Positions 26,750-38,215 of a DNA stretch of 64,000 nt are shown here, piece by piece. Under the pieces are notes generated by a model. It saw nothing but the letters and a program-made list of their open reading frames with translations, was not told where the DNA came from and did not search any database. The DNA is from Psychrobacter sp. (GTDB taxonomy: Bacteria; Pseudomonadota; Gammaproteobacteria; Pseudomonadales; Moraxellaceae): assembly GCF_030454045.1 (NCBI RefSeq), contig NZ_JAKDJE010000002.1, forward strand, positions 32,728-96,727, in the 5' to 3' direction. Made by a program: the position numbers and the translations under genes. The stretch's first letter is position 1, and every line of letters begins with the position of its first letter.

Positions 26750-28375
26750 TTAACGTGCCTCCATTACATCAAGCAGTTGCGACGCATCTACCTGTGTCAC
26801 TTGACTGTATATATATGCGTTGTTGATCCACTGCATTGCGTGACTTGAGGTATCAAGGAACGGCTGTGGATATAATCCGAGCCATACCAAACCAGCCGCT
26901 AACATCAATAGTAATGACAGCTCGCGCTTGCCCAAATCTTTTAATCTACGTGCAGGCAACCCATGTGACTTAGTCTCTCGCTCTGCCAATGCAGCGATGT
27001 TGTTTTCACCAAATAACGCGCGATGAATCAAAATAAGTGAGTATAGACCTGCAAGCACCAAGCTGAATGTCGCAAACACTACAAACACAGGATACTGAGC
27101 AAATGAGCCAAATAAAATCATGAACTCGCCAATGAAGTTACCTGTACCTGGGATACCCAGCAACGCTGCACAGAAGAACATCAAGATCGGTGCGTAGTAA
27201 CGGAACTGTCCCCACATACCGCCCATCAAGGTCAAATCGCGTGTATGCAGGCGCTCATATAGCTGCCCTGCCATGATAAATAGTGCGGCTGAGCTAAGCC
27301 CGTGCGCAAGCATCTGAATCATCAGACCTTGTAAGCTGAGTAATGTTCCAGCATAGATTGCTAGTACCACAAAGCCCATGTGCGAGATACTGGTATACGC
27401 TAGCAAACGCTTCATGTCGGTCTGCATAAAGGCGAGCCACGCCCCATAAAAGATACCAATCGTCCCCAAGGTAATGGCAATCGGTGCAAACTCTTGTGAC
27501 GCTACTGGGAATAGCGGCAACACAAAACGAATCAAACCATAGGCAGCAGTCTTAATTAGAACCCCAGCCAAATCCACCGAACCTGCCGTTGGTGCCTGCG
27601 CATGCGCATCTGGCAACCAGCCATGAAAAGGTACAATCGGCAACTTCACCGCAAAACCGATAAAGAAGCACAGCATAATCGGATATTCCCAACCGCCAAG
27701 TGACGTACCGAGCAAGTCATTATAGTTAAAGCTGACCACCCCTGTTTGGGCGTAGCTGATAATGACCAACACCAAGATACCGATGAGCATGATTAGCCCA
27801 GACGCTTGGGTATAAATAAAGAACTTGGTCGCTGCGTACTCTTTGGTTTTGCCCACCACATCATGACCCCATAGCGCGATCAAGAAATAGATAGGAACCA
27901 GCATCATCTCCCAAAAGAAGAAGAACAAAAACAGATCAATGGCTAAGAACACACCGATGACACCGCCCAAGCTCCATAGTAAGTTGAGATGGAAAAAACC
28001 CACACGGCGCTGAATCTCGTTCCACGAACAAGCGACAGCGGCAATACCGAGCAGCCCTGTTAGACCCACCATCAGCAGCGACAAACCATCTAGCGCCAAA
28101 TGAAAGCTGATACCAAAGCTTGGTATCCACGGCACACTAAACTCAGCGACCCATGGCACGTTTGCATCCGGCGCGATCACCTGCTTACTCATTCCACTAA
28201 AATCGCCCTGCTGCCAAAGCACCAATGACAAGGCAAAGGTCAACATCATACCGATCAAGGCAATCCAGCGCGGCAGACGTTTATTAAATCGCTCTACCAC
28301 CCAGCATAGCAATCCTGCAATAAAAGGAATTGCGATTAATGCTGGTAGCATCCACGTTTGTTGTAACTCAATCAT
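26750..28375 (-). CDS. nuoM: NADH-quinone oxidoreductase subunit M
   Basis: 541-residue antiporter-like subunit of the membrane arm. Landmarks are FFFFFWEMMLVPIYFLIALWG (conserved Glu of helix 5; quoted in part), IVPFHGWLPDAHAQAPTAGS, TDMKRLLAYTSISHMGFVVL, and GNFIGEFMILFGSF. It works with NuoL and NuoN in proton pumping. Two bases separate it from nuoL upstream and three from nuoN downstream. Confidence 0.97.
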   Translation of the reverse strand: MIELQQTWMLPALIAIPFIAGLLCWVVERFNKRLPRWIALIGMMLTFALSLVLWQQGDFSGMSKQVIAPDANVPWVAEFSVPWIPSFGISFHLALDGLSLLMVGLTGLLGIAAVACSWNEIQRRVGFFHLNLLWSLGGVIGVFLAIDLFLFFFFWEMMLVPIYFLIALWGHDVVGKTKEYAATKFFIYTQASGLIMLIGILVLVIISYAQTGVVSFNYNDLLGTSLGGWEYPIMLCFFIGFAVKLPIVPFHGWLPDAHAQAPTAGSVDLAGVLIKTAAYGLIRFVLPLFPVASQEFAPIAITLGTIGIFYGAWLAFMQTDMKRLLAYTSISHMGFVVLAIYAGTLLSLQGLMIQMLAHGLSSAALFIMAGQLYERLHTRDLTLMGGMWGQFRYYAPILMFFCAALLGIPGTGNFIGEFMILFGSFAQYPVFVVFATFSLVLAGLYSLILIHRALFGENNIAALAERETKSHGLPARRLKDLGKRELSLLLMLAAGLVWLGLYPQPFLDTSSHAMQWINNAYIYSQVTQVDASQLLDVMEAR

Positions 28376-28377
28376 CT

Positions 28378-30252
28378 TTACACCACCGTCATCATTACCA
28401 GCACCAGCAATACAGCCATACCCAAGCCAAAGCTTGTAGCATAACCTCGAAGTGACCCTGTTTGTGTGGCAGACAATACTTTATTACCTGCCGAAGCCAG
28501 CTTAGGCAAGAATAGCCACGTTTTATCGATAGGGTCAGCTTTTAATAAGCGGCCGATGAACAAAAAGGATTTGACAAAAATTAAATCATACAGCGCATCG
28601 AAACCTAGGCCATGATAGCACCAATGATATAGCGCCCCGCCGATACGTGAGCGCTTAAAGCTCGTGAGCAAGCGTCCTTTATTGACCACATATAATAGTG
28701 CTGCCAATATCAAGCCGGCCACCATCGCACCCATCGCGATATACTCTGCGGTGTGCTTAGCATGGTCTTGACCCGCGACTTCTAATAAGTGACCCACGCT
28801 CTCTGGCAATACACCTTGTAGTGGCGGTGTAATCCATGCACCAACAGCGGTAGACAATACAAGTAATACCGTCAAAGGTAACCAGTAAGACAGCCCTGAT
28901 AGCTTGTGCGCATGGGTTTTTTCTTCACCAAAAAAGACAATCCAGATCATACGGAAGGTATAAATTGCCGTTAAGAATGCACCAAAAACACCCATGTAAA
29001 ATAGTACTAAGTGACCAGTGGCATAAGTTTCCCAAAGAATCGCTTCTTTAGAATAAAAACCAACGGTGACCCAAGGTATCGCAGCGAGTGCTCCGCCACC
29101 AACGATATAACACCAAAATACCAATGGTATCTTTTTGCGTAGACCGCCCATCTTAAAGATGTCTTGCTCGTGATGTACCGCAAGGATGACCGCACCTGAT
29201 GATAAGAATAGTAATGCTTTAAAGAAAGCATGGGTCATCAAATGGAAGATAGCCCCTTGCCACGCGCCCACGCCTAAGGCCAAAAACATATAGCCAATCT
29301 GACTCATGGTCGAGTAAGCAAGGATACGTTTGATATCAGTTTGAGCAAGCGCACAAAATCCAGCGACCACGAGCGTTAACGCCCCGACACCGCCGACCCA
29401 GTACAATAAAATACCTGGCGTTAGCTCAAACAATGGATGCAGGCGGGCGATCAGGTAAACGCCTGCCGTTACCATCGTCGCGGCGTGAATCAATGCCGAT
29501 ACGGGCGTTGGGCCTGCCATCGCATCAGCAAGCCATGTGTGTAGTGGCAACTGCGCTGATTTACCCATCGCGCCGCCAACCAACATCATCGTAGTCAGTA
29601 TCATCGTTGGATTATTGATATCGAATACGTCTGGGGCGCGCGTAATAATTTCTTGAATATTAAGCGTACCGAATTCGCGGAATAATAAAAACAAACCGAA
29701 GGCTAAGAACACATCACCGACACGCGTGACGGTAAACGCTTTCATCGCCGCGCGGCCATTGGCTCTATCGCGGTAATAATAACCAATGAGTAAGTACGAA
29801 CAGATGCCAACGCCTTCCCAACCAAGGTATAGCAAGAACAAATCATCTGCGAGTACCAGTAATAACATACTGGCCACGAACAAGTTCATATAGCTAAAGA
29901 AACGGGCAAAACCTGTATCGCCTTTCATGTACCAAGAAGCAAATAGATGAATCAAAAAGCCAATGCCAGTGATGACACCCGTCATGGTCAGTGCAAGACC
30001 GTCAAAGCTCAAACCGAAATGCGGCGCAAAGTCGCCAACTTGGAACCATGTCCATAGCGGAACTTCAATTACCGTTCCAGCTGGATTGGTGGTCAAAAAG
30101 GTATAGCTAACGACTAGCGTACATAATGCTGATAACAGCATGCTACCCACGCCAACAATCGCTGCAACCGTCTCTGATAATTTGTCGCGCATAAAGGCTA
30201 AAATCAAAAAGCCAATGAGCGGGAATATAAAGGTTAATGGTAATAAACTCAT
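28378..30252 (-). CDS. nuoL: NADH-quinone oxidoreductase subunit L
   Basis: 624-residue distal antiporter-like subunit. Core motifs are DDLFLLYLGWEGVGICSYLL, LPLHTWLADAMAGPTPVSAL, TDIKRILAYSTMSQIGYMFL and THAFFKALLFLSSG. The C-terminal part includes the long lateral-helix region followed by a final membrane helix (LGMAVLLVLVMMTVV), giving a length close to E. coli NuoL (613). Four bases separate it from nuoK. Confidence 0.97.
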   Translation of the reverse strand: MSLLPLTFIFPLIGFLILAFMRDKLSETVAAIVGVGSMLLSALCTLVVSYTFLTTNPAGTVIEVPLWTWFQVGDFAPHFGLSFDGLALTMTGVITGIGFLIHLFASWYMKGDTGFARFFSYMNLFVASMLLLVLADDLFLLYLGWEGVGICSYLLIGYYYRDRANGRAAMKAFTVTRVGDVFLAFGLFLLFREFGTLNIQEIITRAPDVFDINNPTMILTTMMLVGGAMGKSAQLPLHTWLADAMAGPTPVSALIHAATMVTAGVYLIARLHPLFELTPGILLYWVGGVGALTLVVAGFCALAQTDIKRILAYSTMSQIGYMFLALGVGAWQGAIFHLMTHAFFKALLFLSSGAVILAVHHEQDIFKMGGLRKKIPLVFWCYIVGGGALAAIPWVTVGFYSKEAILWETYATGHLVLFYMGVFGAFLTAIYTFRMIWIVFFGEEKTHAHKLSGLSYWLPLTVLLVLSTAVGAWITPPLQGVLPESVGHLLEVAGQDHAKHTAEYIAMGAMVAGLILAALLYVVNKGRLLTSFKRSRIGGALYHWCYHGLGFDALYDLIFVKSFLFIGRLLKADPIDKTWLFLPKLASAGNKVLSATQTGSLRGYATSFGLGMAVLLVLVMMTVV

Positions 30253-30256
30253 GACA

Positions 30257-30664
30257 TCATCCTTTCATCTCATTGGCGCTATCGACATCGAGATGCCCAC
30301 GCTGATGGTAAAAACGCAATAATATTGCCAGACCGATTGATGCTTCAGCCGCGGCCAACGTCAAAATAAAGATAAACATAATCTGTCCGTCTGGATCGAC
30401 CCAGCGACTCCCCGCCACCACAAATGCCAATGCCGCCGCATTCATCATAATCTCAAGGCTCATGAGCATGAACAGAAAGTTACGTCTTACCATGACGCCG
30501 CACAGACCGATGGCAAATAAAATACCTGCCAAAATCAGTCCATGACTCATGGGTATCATACCCAGTACATTTTGCGCCTCAGCAGCTGGCTGTACTAAGC
30601 CTGCCACCTCGTGGGCAAACGGCACGTTTGACACATCTTGTGCCACGCTCGCTGCTAGTACCAT
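30257..30664 (-). CDS. nuoK: NADH-quinone oxidoreductase subunit K, with possible N-terminal extension
   Basis: The conserved 100-residue NuoK (three membrane helices) begins at [12 protein letters not shown] (ATG at 30559) and shows [20 protein letters not shown] with the two proton-path Glu residues (the second in [10 protein letters not shown]). The frame is open 35 codons further, to an ATG at 30664 that overlaps the nuoJ stop as TAATG, ideal for translational coupling. No good ribosome site precedes 30559, and the short start would leave a 105-bp gap in an otherwise tight operon. I therefore give the longer form. The extension is Ala-rich and not part of the usual family. Confidence 0.93.
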   Translation of the reverse strand: MVLAASVAQDVSNVPFAHEVAGLVQPAAEAQNVLGMIPMSHGLILAGILFAIGLCGVMVRRNFLFMLMSLEIMMNAAALAFVVAGSRWVDPDGQIMFIFILTLAAAEASIGLAILLRFYHQRGHLDVDSANEMKG

Positions 30665-31398
30665 TAGTCTGACTCCTTGCGCGTGACTCGTTGTACACCT
30701 ACTTGCTTACCTACATAGTCATGCGGGTCAACATCTTTATATTCATAAGGCTTAGCCATTTTTACGGCGTCACTATCTGTATAGTCATTGTTGTTATAAA
30801 TACTGTCATTTTCATATTGCTCAATACTACCAACGCTTGGCTGAAAATCTTGGCTTGCATGACCGACTATCTCTTCATCAATCGACTCTTTACCCAAGTG
30901 ATAGGCGGCAACCAAAGCCGCCAATAGTAGTAAGGCTGCTACTTCAACGAGCATAATATACTTGGTAAACAGTACCGTGCCCACTGCTTTGGCAGAGATT
31001 GTGGTACCTCCCATCATCACGGTATCATCATGACCCATACCAATCATCGCATATAGCACAACGGCAATGATTATCGTCAATCCTGTCGGTATCGCCCATG
31101 TGCCAGCATCGAGCCAACGCTCTTCGCGCTCCTCATTACTCATGCCCAGATTGAGCATCATAATGACAAAGACAAATAGCACCATGATAGCGCCGGCATA
31201 GACCACAATCTCAAGTGCACCAGCAAATGGCGCACCTAGTACAAAAAATATCCCTGCGATTGCCAGTAATGACACAATCATCGACAAAATAGCATGTACT
31301 GGATTGGCCTGAGTCACGACGCGCAAGCTGGCAAATATCGCCACTGCCGCCAGTGAATAAAATCCAGCCAGCTCAGGATGATTCAAAATATTCATCAT
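30664..31398 (-). CDS. nuoJ: NADH-quinone oxidoreductase subunit J
   Basis: 244 residues against 184 in E. coli. The five-helix membrane domain fills residues 1-175: [39 protein letters not shown] (conserved helix 3 with pi-bulge region) and [20 protein letters not shown]. An extra hydrophilic tail of about 60 residues, rich in Asp, Asn, Tyr and Lys, follows and would face the cytoplasm. The start overlaps the nuoI stop (ATGA type) and the stop overlaps the extended nuoK start. Confidence 0.96.
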   Translation of the reverse strand: MMNILNHPELAGFYSLAAVAIFASLRVVTQANPVHAILSMIVSLLAIAGIFFVLGAPFAGALEIVVYAGAIMVLFVFVIMMLNLGMSNEEREERWLDAGTWAIPTGLTIIIAVVLYAMIGMGHDDTVMMGGTTISAKAVGTVLFTKYIMLVEVAALLLLAALVAAYHLGKESIDEEIVGHASQDFQPSVGSIEQYENDSIYNNNDYTDSDAVKMAKPYEYKDVDPHDYVGKQVGVQRVTRKESD

Positions 31399-31943
31399 GG
31401 TAGCAAGCTCCTTAGATCAATCGGTGCAGACTCATTTTGTGCCGCCCCTTTTGGTTTGTCCGCTACCGCCATACCTGTCACACGATAATAGTTATAATCA
31501 GGGTATTTACCCGGTCCTGAAATGAGCAAATGCTCTTTTTCGTAGACCAAGTCTTGGCGCTTATATTCACCCAGCTCAAAATCTGGGGTCATTTGAATGG
31601 CTGTCGTTGGACAGGCTTCTTCACACAATCCACAAAAAATACAGCGTGAGAAATTGATACGAAAAAACTCTGGATACCAGCGTCCGTCTTCACGCTCCGC
31701 TTTTTGTAATGAGATACATCCGACAGGACAGGCCACCGCACACAAGTTACAAGCCACGCAGCGCTCATCTCCATCGGGATCACGTGTGAGCACAATACGT
31801 CCGCGAAAACGTGGCGGTACTGGTACCGGCTCTTCAGGATAAAGAATGGTGTCACGCGGTCTGAGCGCGTGACTGTTGACCATCCACATGCTGCGGACAA
31901 TGGTAAATATACCAATGACGGTCTTTTTTATGGTAGTAAACAT
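31395..31943 (-). CDS. nuoI: NADH-quinone oxidoreductase subunit I
   Basis: 182-residue iron-sulfur subunit that carries clusters N6a and N6b between NuoG and NuoB. Two ferredoxin motifs are visible: [15 protein letters not shown] (about 60-74) and [15 protein letters not shown] (about 99-113), each C-x2-C-x2-C-x3-C-P. The N-terminal amphipathic helices that contact the membrane are present. It lies 55 bp downstream of nuoH. Confidence 0.97.
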   Translation of the reverse strand: MFTTIKKTVIGIFTIVRSMWMVNSHALRPRDTILYPEEPVPVPPRFRGRIVLTRDPDGDERCVACNLCAVACPVGCISLQKAEREDGRWYPEFFRINFSRCIFCGLCEEACPTTAIQMTPDFELGEYKRQDLVYEKEHLLISGPGKYPDYNYYRVTGMAVADKPKGAAQNESAPIDLRSLLP

Positions 31944-31998
31944 GGGATTATTATCCTTATCAGCTTTACCCTAATTCATCAGTGATGGCTAGTAATGA

Positions 31999-33042
31999 CT
32001 ATAACGTTGGGGAAAAGATCAAAATGACCGCAGCTGTAACCAACAGATTGATCAAGGTTACGGGCAGACATACTTTCCAGCCAAAATTCATCACCTGATC
32101 ATAACGCGGGCGCATGAGCGAGCCTCGAGCCAAAACAAACATGGTCATAAAGAAAAGCGTTTTAATCATGAACCAAAAAGCTGGTGGAATAAATGGAATA
32201 TCTAAGTTAAAAGGCGCAAGCCAACCACCAAAGAACAAGCACGTCATCAAGGCAGAAATCAAAACAACGTTGACATACTCACCGATGAAGAACATACCGA
32301 ACTTCATGCCCGAATATTCAACATGATAGCCTTCAGCCAGCTCTTGCTCTGCTTCTGGTTGGTCAAATGGATGTCTGTGCGTCACTGCCACACCCGCCAC
32401 CACAAAGGTTAAAAAGCCAAAAAACTGCGGAATGATATACCAGCCGTCGACTTGCGACTCAACAATAGCACGCAAGTTAAAGGAGCCTGTTAGCGCAACC
32501 ACGCCCATCAATGACAAGCCCAAAAACACTTCATAACTGATCGTCTGTGCTGCTGAGCGTAAGCCACCAAGTAATGAGAATTTATTGGCAGAGGCCCAGC
32601 CACCGAACATCACGGCATATACCGCAATGCCTGCCATAGCAAAGAAAAACAGAATACCAATATCCCAATCAACCACGCCCAGTGTCGGTGAGATAGGAAT
32701 AATGGCAAATGACGCCAAGGCAGTAAACATCGCAACTGCAGGCGCCAAGGTAAACATAAATTTATCAGTAAACTTAGGTGTCCAGTCTTCTTTAAAGAAG
32801 ATTTTGAGCATGTCGGCGACCAGCTGCAACGACCCAAAAGGTCCTACGCGGTTTGGCCCATAGCGATCCTGCCATAAGGCCAGCATACGGCGCTCATAAA
32901 CGATCATTATTGCGGCAACCAATACCACGACCAAAAAGATGACCAATGATTGACCCACCAAAAACAGAATAGACCAAGTATCAAAGCTCATGCTACCCGC
33001 CAAAAAGCTTGGCACATCAGGGATAATACGGGTAACTTGCAT
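31999..33042 (-). CDS. nuoH: NADH-quinone oxidoreductase subunit H
   Basis: 347-residue membrane subunit that forms the quinone chamber with NuoB and NuoD. Conserved segments are [53 protein letters not shown] (conserved loop Glu residues) and [20 protein letters not shown]. About eight helices. One base separates it from nuoG. Confidence 0.97.
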   Translation of the reverse strand: MQVTRIIPDVPSFLAGSMSFDTWSILFLVGQSLVIFLVVVLVAAIMIVYERRMLALWQDRYGPNRVGPFGSLQLVADMLKIFFKEDWTPKFTDKFMFTLAPAVAMFTALASFAIIPISPTLGVVDWDIGILFFFAMAGIAVYAVMFGGWASANKFSLLGGLRSAAQTISYEVFLGLSLMGVVALTGSFNLRAIVESQVDGWYIIPQFFGFLTFVVAGVAVTHRHPFDQPEAEQELAEGYHVEYSGMKFGMFFIGEYVNVVLISALMTCLFFGGWLAPFNLDIPFIPPAFWFMIKTLFFMTMFVLARGSLMRPRYDQVMNFGWKVCLPVTLINLLVTAAVILIFSPTL

Positions 33043-33043
33043 A

Positions 33044-36000
33044 TTACACCTCCTGTGTGGTGGTCGGCGCTGCGTTCATTTGCGCCGTGTCGTTATGGTT
33101 GGTCGTATCATCAGCCATGCTACCCATCATCGTCACCGGTGCATCTACTTTACGCACCGACGCGGGCATCGATGGATGGATGATATCCACCTGCCCCACT
33201 GGATAACCGATACAACCTTCTGCCAAATACTCGACAAGCTGCACTGGCAAAGTCACTTGGTGATGATCGATTTCAATGGCTAGATAATCACCAGCAGCAA
33301 TATTCCAGTCTTTGGCATCATCTATACCGACACGCCATGCCGCCACTGGAAGCTGCTCTGCGACGATTGGGCTACGTGATGCCATCATTGAGCTGGCATA
33401 AATATTATAGATAGGCACTAGCTTTGCTTGGCCTTGCTCTATATTAGTGGTGTTTGCAGACATAATTTGCGGTGCCACGTACTGACGCGTCGCCAAGCGC
33501 TCTAGTTGGTCAAACAAACGCACCCCTGGATCACCATTTTTCAGATGACCGCCGACTTTGTCTTGGTATTTGTTCCACGCCTGCGGGGAGTTCCAACCTG
33601 CCGCATTGGCAAAAGGAATCATCGAGCTTGGTGCTTCTTTACCGCTATAACCTTCCATTGAGAAGGTCAAACCAGTGTCCAAATCTTTTGGCTGCATCGG
33701 CTCATGCACTGAGATTGGCGCACGCATAGCAGTACGACCTGAGTAACGACGTGGCTGACGCGCGATTTTGAGACCAGTAATACGGTAATCCGCTTCAGGC
33801 GCAGCACCTTTAATACCAGCCAATTTGGGATGCGTTGCGATTAATGCATTGATGACATCATCAAGCTGTGTCCAATCGACATCACGACCTTCAATACTAC
33901 TGTGCACGGCATGTATCCAGCGCCAGCCCTCTTTAATACCGCTCATGGGATGATAGTAGTTATTGTCATAGACTTGGAAAAAGCGCTGCGCACGGCCTTC
34001 CGCCGATATCAATGTACCGTCTGCTTCTGCAAAGCTTGCTGCTGGCAATACAATATCGACATCTTTGTGCCAATCGAGCAGTTGATGATCAAGTGCAATG
34101 ACCGTTTTGTCGCTCAGTAGCTGCGTGAGTTTATTGGCATCGATCGCATCTGTTAGCTGGTTTTCTGCGACCACCACCACATCGAAATCGGTCGCCAGTA
34201 GCTCTTCAACAGACTGACCACCAAGCATACACACGCCCATGCTATTGGCATCAGGAACGGTTAGATAAATACCAGCTTGCGCCTGATAATTTTTGTTTAC
34301 TTCTTTTAACTCAAGATTTTCTGCTGGCTCACGCTCGACATCATCCTGTGCTTCTGTATTTAAGCCAGTTTGAGGCTTATCCGGCTTGGCTGACAGCTCT
34401 TTATCTTCTTCAGGCTGATCATTAGCCGCTTTTGCTTGGGCTGCTTGAACTTTTGCATTATGCGCTTCAACCTGCTGCTGCTCAGTCGCTTTGATGGCGG
34501 CACGTTTTTGGGTCAACGCTTGGGTGATCTGCGCCGCCGCTTCTATGAGTGCAATAGAAGACAAGCTACTACCCGAGACCACTAACGGCTGATCGGCTTG
34601 AATCAAATCATAAGCGATTTGTTTGGCCAGCATTTGCATACCATCGGTATGATCATTGCCATCCGTGTTTTTTTGCTCAGTCGCCTGTGGGTCTGTCACT
34701 TGTTGTAGATCATCAGCAAAATCTGCAATCTCATCAGCAACTTTGAAACCAAGCTTTGTGATGTCTTCAGGGGTTGCGACCACACTGACTTTACTGATGT
34801 CTTCTAGCTTAGTCTGGGTTACATCGATGACATAGACTGGGCTTAGGACATCTTGAGCGATACGTTTGACGGGCTCAGCGAGCCAAGGCTGCGTCTGTAG
34901 TGCCGCCGCCATTTTTAGGCCTTCATTTTTTGCGGCTTGACGTACTGACAGTGCGACACGTGATGACGTTTGGGTGATGTCTTCGCCCAACACCAATACA
35001 GCATCATGTGCTTCAATATCAGTCATGCTAGGATTATAGATACCTTCAGTGCTGAGCACTTCGATACATTTATTGACCAATGCTTGCTGCTGGTGGTTTA
35101 GACCTGTTGAGAAATTATCAAAGCCAACCAGGTTTTTTAGCGCAAAGTTGGTCTCTAAGCTGGCGCGCGGTGAGCCAATACCGATGACTTTTTTGTCTTT
35201 GAGTCGTTTTATGGTCTCATCAAGCGCATAGTCAATATTGATTTTGACATGCTTGTCATTGATACGCTCAAGCGCCTGCACCGGACGATCTGAGCGATTG
35301 ACATAGCCGTAACCAAAGCGACCACGGTCACATAAGAAATAGCGATTTACGTCACCGTTGTAGCGGTTCTCAACACGGCGCAACTCGCCATAACGCTCGC
35401 CTGGCGAGGTATTACAACCCGCTGAGCAGCCGTGGCAGATGCTGGGTGCATACTGCATGTCCCATTTACGGTTGTAGCGTTCAGAGTGCGTTTTATCAGT
35501 AAACACACCCGTTGGACACACTTCGGTTAAGTTGCCTGAAAATTCGCTTTCAAACTGCCCATCTTTATCACGACCAAAATAAACGCGGTTGTTTGAGCCA
35601 TACACCCCCAAATCTTCGCCGCCCGCGTAGTCTTTATAAAAGCGTACACAACGATAGCAAGCGATACAGCGGTTCATCTCATGCGCGATAAAAGGACCAA
35701 GCTCTTGGTTTTGATGCGTGCGTTTGGTAAAGCGATAGCGACGACGGCTATGACCTGACATATAAGTCATGTCTTGCAAATGACAATGTCCACCCTCTTC
35801 ACAGGTTGGACAGTCATGTGGATGGTTGGTCATGAGTAGCTCAACCATGGACTTGCGGAACGCTTTGGCTTCATCGTCCGTCACAGAGATGTACATATCA
35901 TCGCCAGGAGCGACCATACATGACATGACCAGACGACCACGCCCTGCTTTCATGTCATCAGCGTTTTGGAATTGCTTGACCGCGCACTGACGACATGAGC

Positions 36001-36127
36001 CTACTGAGCCTAGGGCTGGATGATAACAAAAATACGGCACATCAATGCCGAGTGATAAGCAGGCTTGTAGTAAATTGTCGCTGCTATCTACTTCGACAGT
36101 GGTTCCATCAATATGTATGACTGCCAT
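33044..36127 (-). CDS. nuoG: NADH-quinone oxidoreductase subunit G, with charged insert
   Basis: 1027 residues, about 120 longer than E. coli NuoG (908). The N-terminal domain carries the Fe-S ligands: [17 protein letters not shown] ([2Fe-2S]), [12 protein letters not shown] and CIACYRCVR ([4Fe-4S], including the His-ligated N5), and [11 protein letters not shown] molybdopterin-oxidoreductase-like domain follows, with CHGCSAGCN carrying the additional N7-type cluster region. Residues about 540-620 (34270-34510) form a low-complexity stretch rich in Ala, Gln, Glu, Lys and Asp, outside the conserved core and probably disordered. The C-terminus ends in a 50-residue tail with MMGSMADD. It transfers electrons from NuoF towards NuoI. 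Confidence 0.96.
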   Translation of the reverse strand: MAVIHIDGTTVEVDSSDNLLQACLSLGIDVPYFCYHPALGSVGSCRQCAVKQFQNADDMKAGRGRLVMSCMVAPGDDMYISVTDDEAKAFRKSMVELLMTNHPHDCPTCEEGGHCHLQDMTYMSGHSRRRYRFTKRTHQNQELGPFIAHEMNRCIACYRCVRFYKDYAGGEDLGVYGSNNRVYFGRDKDGQFESEFSGNLTEVCPTGVFTDKTHSERYNRKWDMQYAPSICHGCSAGCNTSPGERYGELRRVENRYNGDVNRYFLCDRGRFGYGYVNRSDRPVQALERINDKHVKINIDYALDETIKRLKDKKVIGIGSPRASLETNFALKNLVGFDNFSTGLNHQQQALVNKCIEVLSTEGIYNPSMTDIEAHDAVLVLGEDITQTSSRVALSVRQAAKNEGLKMAAALQTQPWLAEPVKRIAQDVLSPVYVIDVTQTKLEDISKVSVVATPEDITKLGFKVADEIADFADDLQQVTDPQATEQKNTDGNDHTDGMQMLAKQIAYDLIQADQPLVVSGSSLSSIALIEAAAQITQALTQKRAAIKATEQQQVEAHNAKVQAAQAKAANDQPEEDKELSAKPDKPQTGLNTEAQDDVEREPAENLELKEVNKNYQAQAGIYLTVPDANSMGVCMLGGQSVEELLATDFDVVVVAENQLTDAIDANKLTQLLSDKTVIALDHQLLDWHKDVDIVLPAASFAEADGTLISAEGRAQRFFQVYDNNYYHPMSGIKEGWRWIHAVHSSIEGRDVDWTQLDDVINALIATHPKLAGIKGAAPEADYRITGLKIARQPRRYSGRTAMRAPISVHEPMQPKDLDTGLTFSMEGYSGKEAPSSMIPFANAAGWNSPQAWNKYQDKVGGHLKNGDPGVRLFDQLERLATRQYVAPQIMSANTTNIEQGQAKLVPIYNIYASSMMASRSPIVAEQLPVAAWRVGIDDAKDWNIAAGDYLAIEIDHHQVTLPVQLVEYLAEGCIGYPVGQVDIIHPSMPASVRKVDAPVTMMGSMADDTTNHNDTAQMNAAPTTTQEV

Positions 36128-36137
36128 GCCGCTCTCC

Positions 36138-37562
36138 TTATTTCGCTACTGGCTGTTGGTTGGCTGCCGCATCAATCACATCGACACCAACCGCCTGCGC
36201 GATTTTTTGATCAAACTCTGGACGGAAATATTTAATCGCACTCATTAGGGGTTCCACCGCACCTGGTGCATGGGCACAAAACGTCTTGCCAATCCACAAA
36301 TCACGCGTCAGACCCTCTAGTTTCTCGACATCGCCCACTTGTCCCTCACCATTATTGATAGCGGTCAGCAATTTGACGCCCCACGGTAGACCATCACGAC
36401 ACGGTGTACACCAGCCGCATGATTCGCGCTGAAAGAAAATCTCAAGGTTACGAAGTAACGGCACCATATCTTGCGACTCATCGACGACCATGATAAGCCC
36501 CGTACCCATACGGCTACCAGCCTCTTGAATGGCATCAAAATCCACGACCACATCTAAATGATCGGCGGTCAAAAAGTCCGTTGAGGCCCCGCCTGGTAGC
36601 CAAGCCTTGAGGGTTTTGCCGTCTTTCATACCACCTGCCAAATCCTCAATGATTTCTCGAGCGGTATAACCAAAGGGTAACTCCCAGAGACCTGGATCAT
36701 TGACCAAGCCTGAACAGCCAAATAATTTGGTGCCCGGCGTTTTGCTTTTACCTTTGATTTCAGATAATGACTGATACCACTCGACACCGTGATTCAAAAT
36801 CGCTGGCATATTACATAAGGTCTCAACGTTATTGACAACGGTTGGACGACCCCATGCCCCAGAGATTTGTGGGAACGGCGGCTTGGTACGGGGGTTGGCG
36901 CGGCGGCCTTCTAGGCAGTTAATCAGTGCGGTCTCTTCACCACAGATATAACGGCCAGCGCCCGTATGTACGTGCAAATTAAAGCTAAAATCTGAGCCTA
37001 GAATATTGTCGCCCATCAGATTATTGGCTAGGCACTCATCGATAGCAGCGACCAAACGCTCAGCCGCCAAGATATATTCACCGCGAATAAAAATATAACC
37101 GTCAGTAGCACCAATCGCATGAGCGGTAATGAGCATACCTTCGATCAGCTGAAAAGGTAGACGCTCCATTAAGAGGCGATCTTTAAACGTGCCCGGCTCC
37201 ATTTCATCCGCATTGCAGATGAGATAGCGCGGCAAACCATCTGGCGGCGACATAAATGACCATTTGAGACCTGCGTTAAAACCTGCACCGCCGCGACCTC
37301 GAACATTGGCCGCTTTGATCATGTTACCGACGTCTTTTGGCGATTTAGATAGCGCTTCTTTTAGACCAGTGAAGCCTTTTAGAGACTCATAAGTGGCTAA
37401 ATCAAGCACCGCATCATGATGCGCCAAACGCCACGTCAATGGCTTGGTTTCGCTAGTGGCGGTCGCTTTGTCACCATAGATTGGAACACGCTGTGCATTT
37501 AGCTGGCTTGGCGCTTGGCCTTGACCGCGACGAGCAATTTGCTCTGAAATCGTTAAACTCAT
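36138..37562 (-). CDS. nuoF: NADH-quinone oxidoreductase subunit F
   Basis: 474-residue subunit that binds NADH and FMN and carries [4Fe-4S] cluster N3. Motifs are [17 protein letters not shown] (nucleotide/FMN binding), [37 protein letters not shown], and the cluster motif [12 protein letters not shown] with a later Cys in [10 protein letters not shown]. The start overlaps the nuoE stop by four bases, so NuoE and NuoF are translationally coupled, as their tight complex would suggest. Confidence 0.97.
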   Translation of the reverse strand: MSLTISEQIARRGQGQAPSQLNAQRVPIYGDKATATSETKPLTWRLAHHDAVLDLATYESLKGFTGLKEALSKSPKDVGNMIKAANVRGRGGAGFNAGLKWSFMSPPDGLPRYLICNADEMEPGTFKDRLLMERLPFQLIEGMLITAHAIGATDGYIFIRGEYILAAERLVAAIDECLANNLMGDNILGSDFSFNLHVHTGAGRYICGEETALINCLEGRRANPRTKPPFPQISGAWGRPTVVNNVETLCNMPAILNHGVEWYQSLSEIKGKSKTPGTKLFGCSGLVNDPGLWELPFGYTAREIIEDLAGGMKDGKTLKAWLPGGASTDFLTADHLDVVVDFDAIQEAGSRMGTGLIMVVDESQDMVPLLRNLEIFFQRESCGWCTPCRDGLPWGVKLLTAINNGEGQVGDVEKLEGLTRDLWIGKTFCAHAPGAVEPLMSAIKYFRPEFDQKIAQAVGVDVIDAAANQQPVAK

Positions 37563-38092
37563 GCGTATAGCTCCAATAATTGCGCGACCTCAGATGGCTG
37601 GACAGGGCCGTAAGTGTCTTCATCAATCAGTACCGCTGGTCCCTTATCACAGTTGCCCAAGCAGCAAATTGGCAATAGGGTAAAACGTCCATCAGCAGTG
37701 GTTTGACCGTACTCTATACCCAGCTGCGATCTAATCTCAGCCGACAGCGCCTCATAACCTGTCAAATAACAAGCCACAGAGTCACATATGAGAATCACAT
37801 GGCGACCGACAGGCTGGCGATAGATACGGTTAAAGAAAGTGGCGACCCCATCCATGTCTGACATCGGAATATCTAGGATATTGGCAATAGCATTTGCTTG
37901 CGCGTCATCGACCCAGCCATTGCGTTTTTGCACGATTTTCAGAGCATCTAGCGAGGCGGCGCGCGCATGGGGATAGTGATGCATATATTCATGAATGGCA
38001 GCAATCTCCTCAGGGGTGAGGATGCTGGCCACATCTACTTTTGGCATTTTATCGGAAACAATTTTCATAATCTTCTGTCTTTCCTCACTCAT
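37559..38092 (-). CDS. nuoE: NADH-quinone oxidoreductase subunit E
   Basis: 177-residue thioredoxin-fold [2Fe-2S] subunit (cluster N1a). The four ligands are in CDSVAC and ICCLGNCD, spaced as in the family. The N-terminal helical part includes [19 protein letters not shown], and [16 protein letters not shown] precedes the first ligand. It pairs with NuoF in the NADH dehydrogenase module. There is a 123-bp gap to nuoCD. Confidence 0.96.
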   Translation of the reverse strand: MSEERQKIMKIVSDKMPKVDVASILTPEEIAAIHEYMHHYPHARAASLDALKIVQKRNGWVDDAQANAIANILDIPMSDMDGVATFFNRIYRQPVGRHVILICDSVACYLTGYEALSAEIRSQLGIEYGQTTADGRFTLLPICCLGNCDKGPAVLIDEDTYGPVQPSEVAQLLELYA

Positions 38093-38215
38093 CCTGCTCT
38101 ATCACAAGCCAATATCAGTCTAATTACCACTGTGGTTTTATTGACAGGTAACAGCATTTTGGTGTGCCATCAGGCAATAATCTATTGATGAACAAATACT
38201 TTTGAAGCAGCGGCT

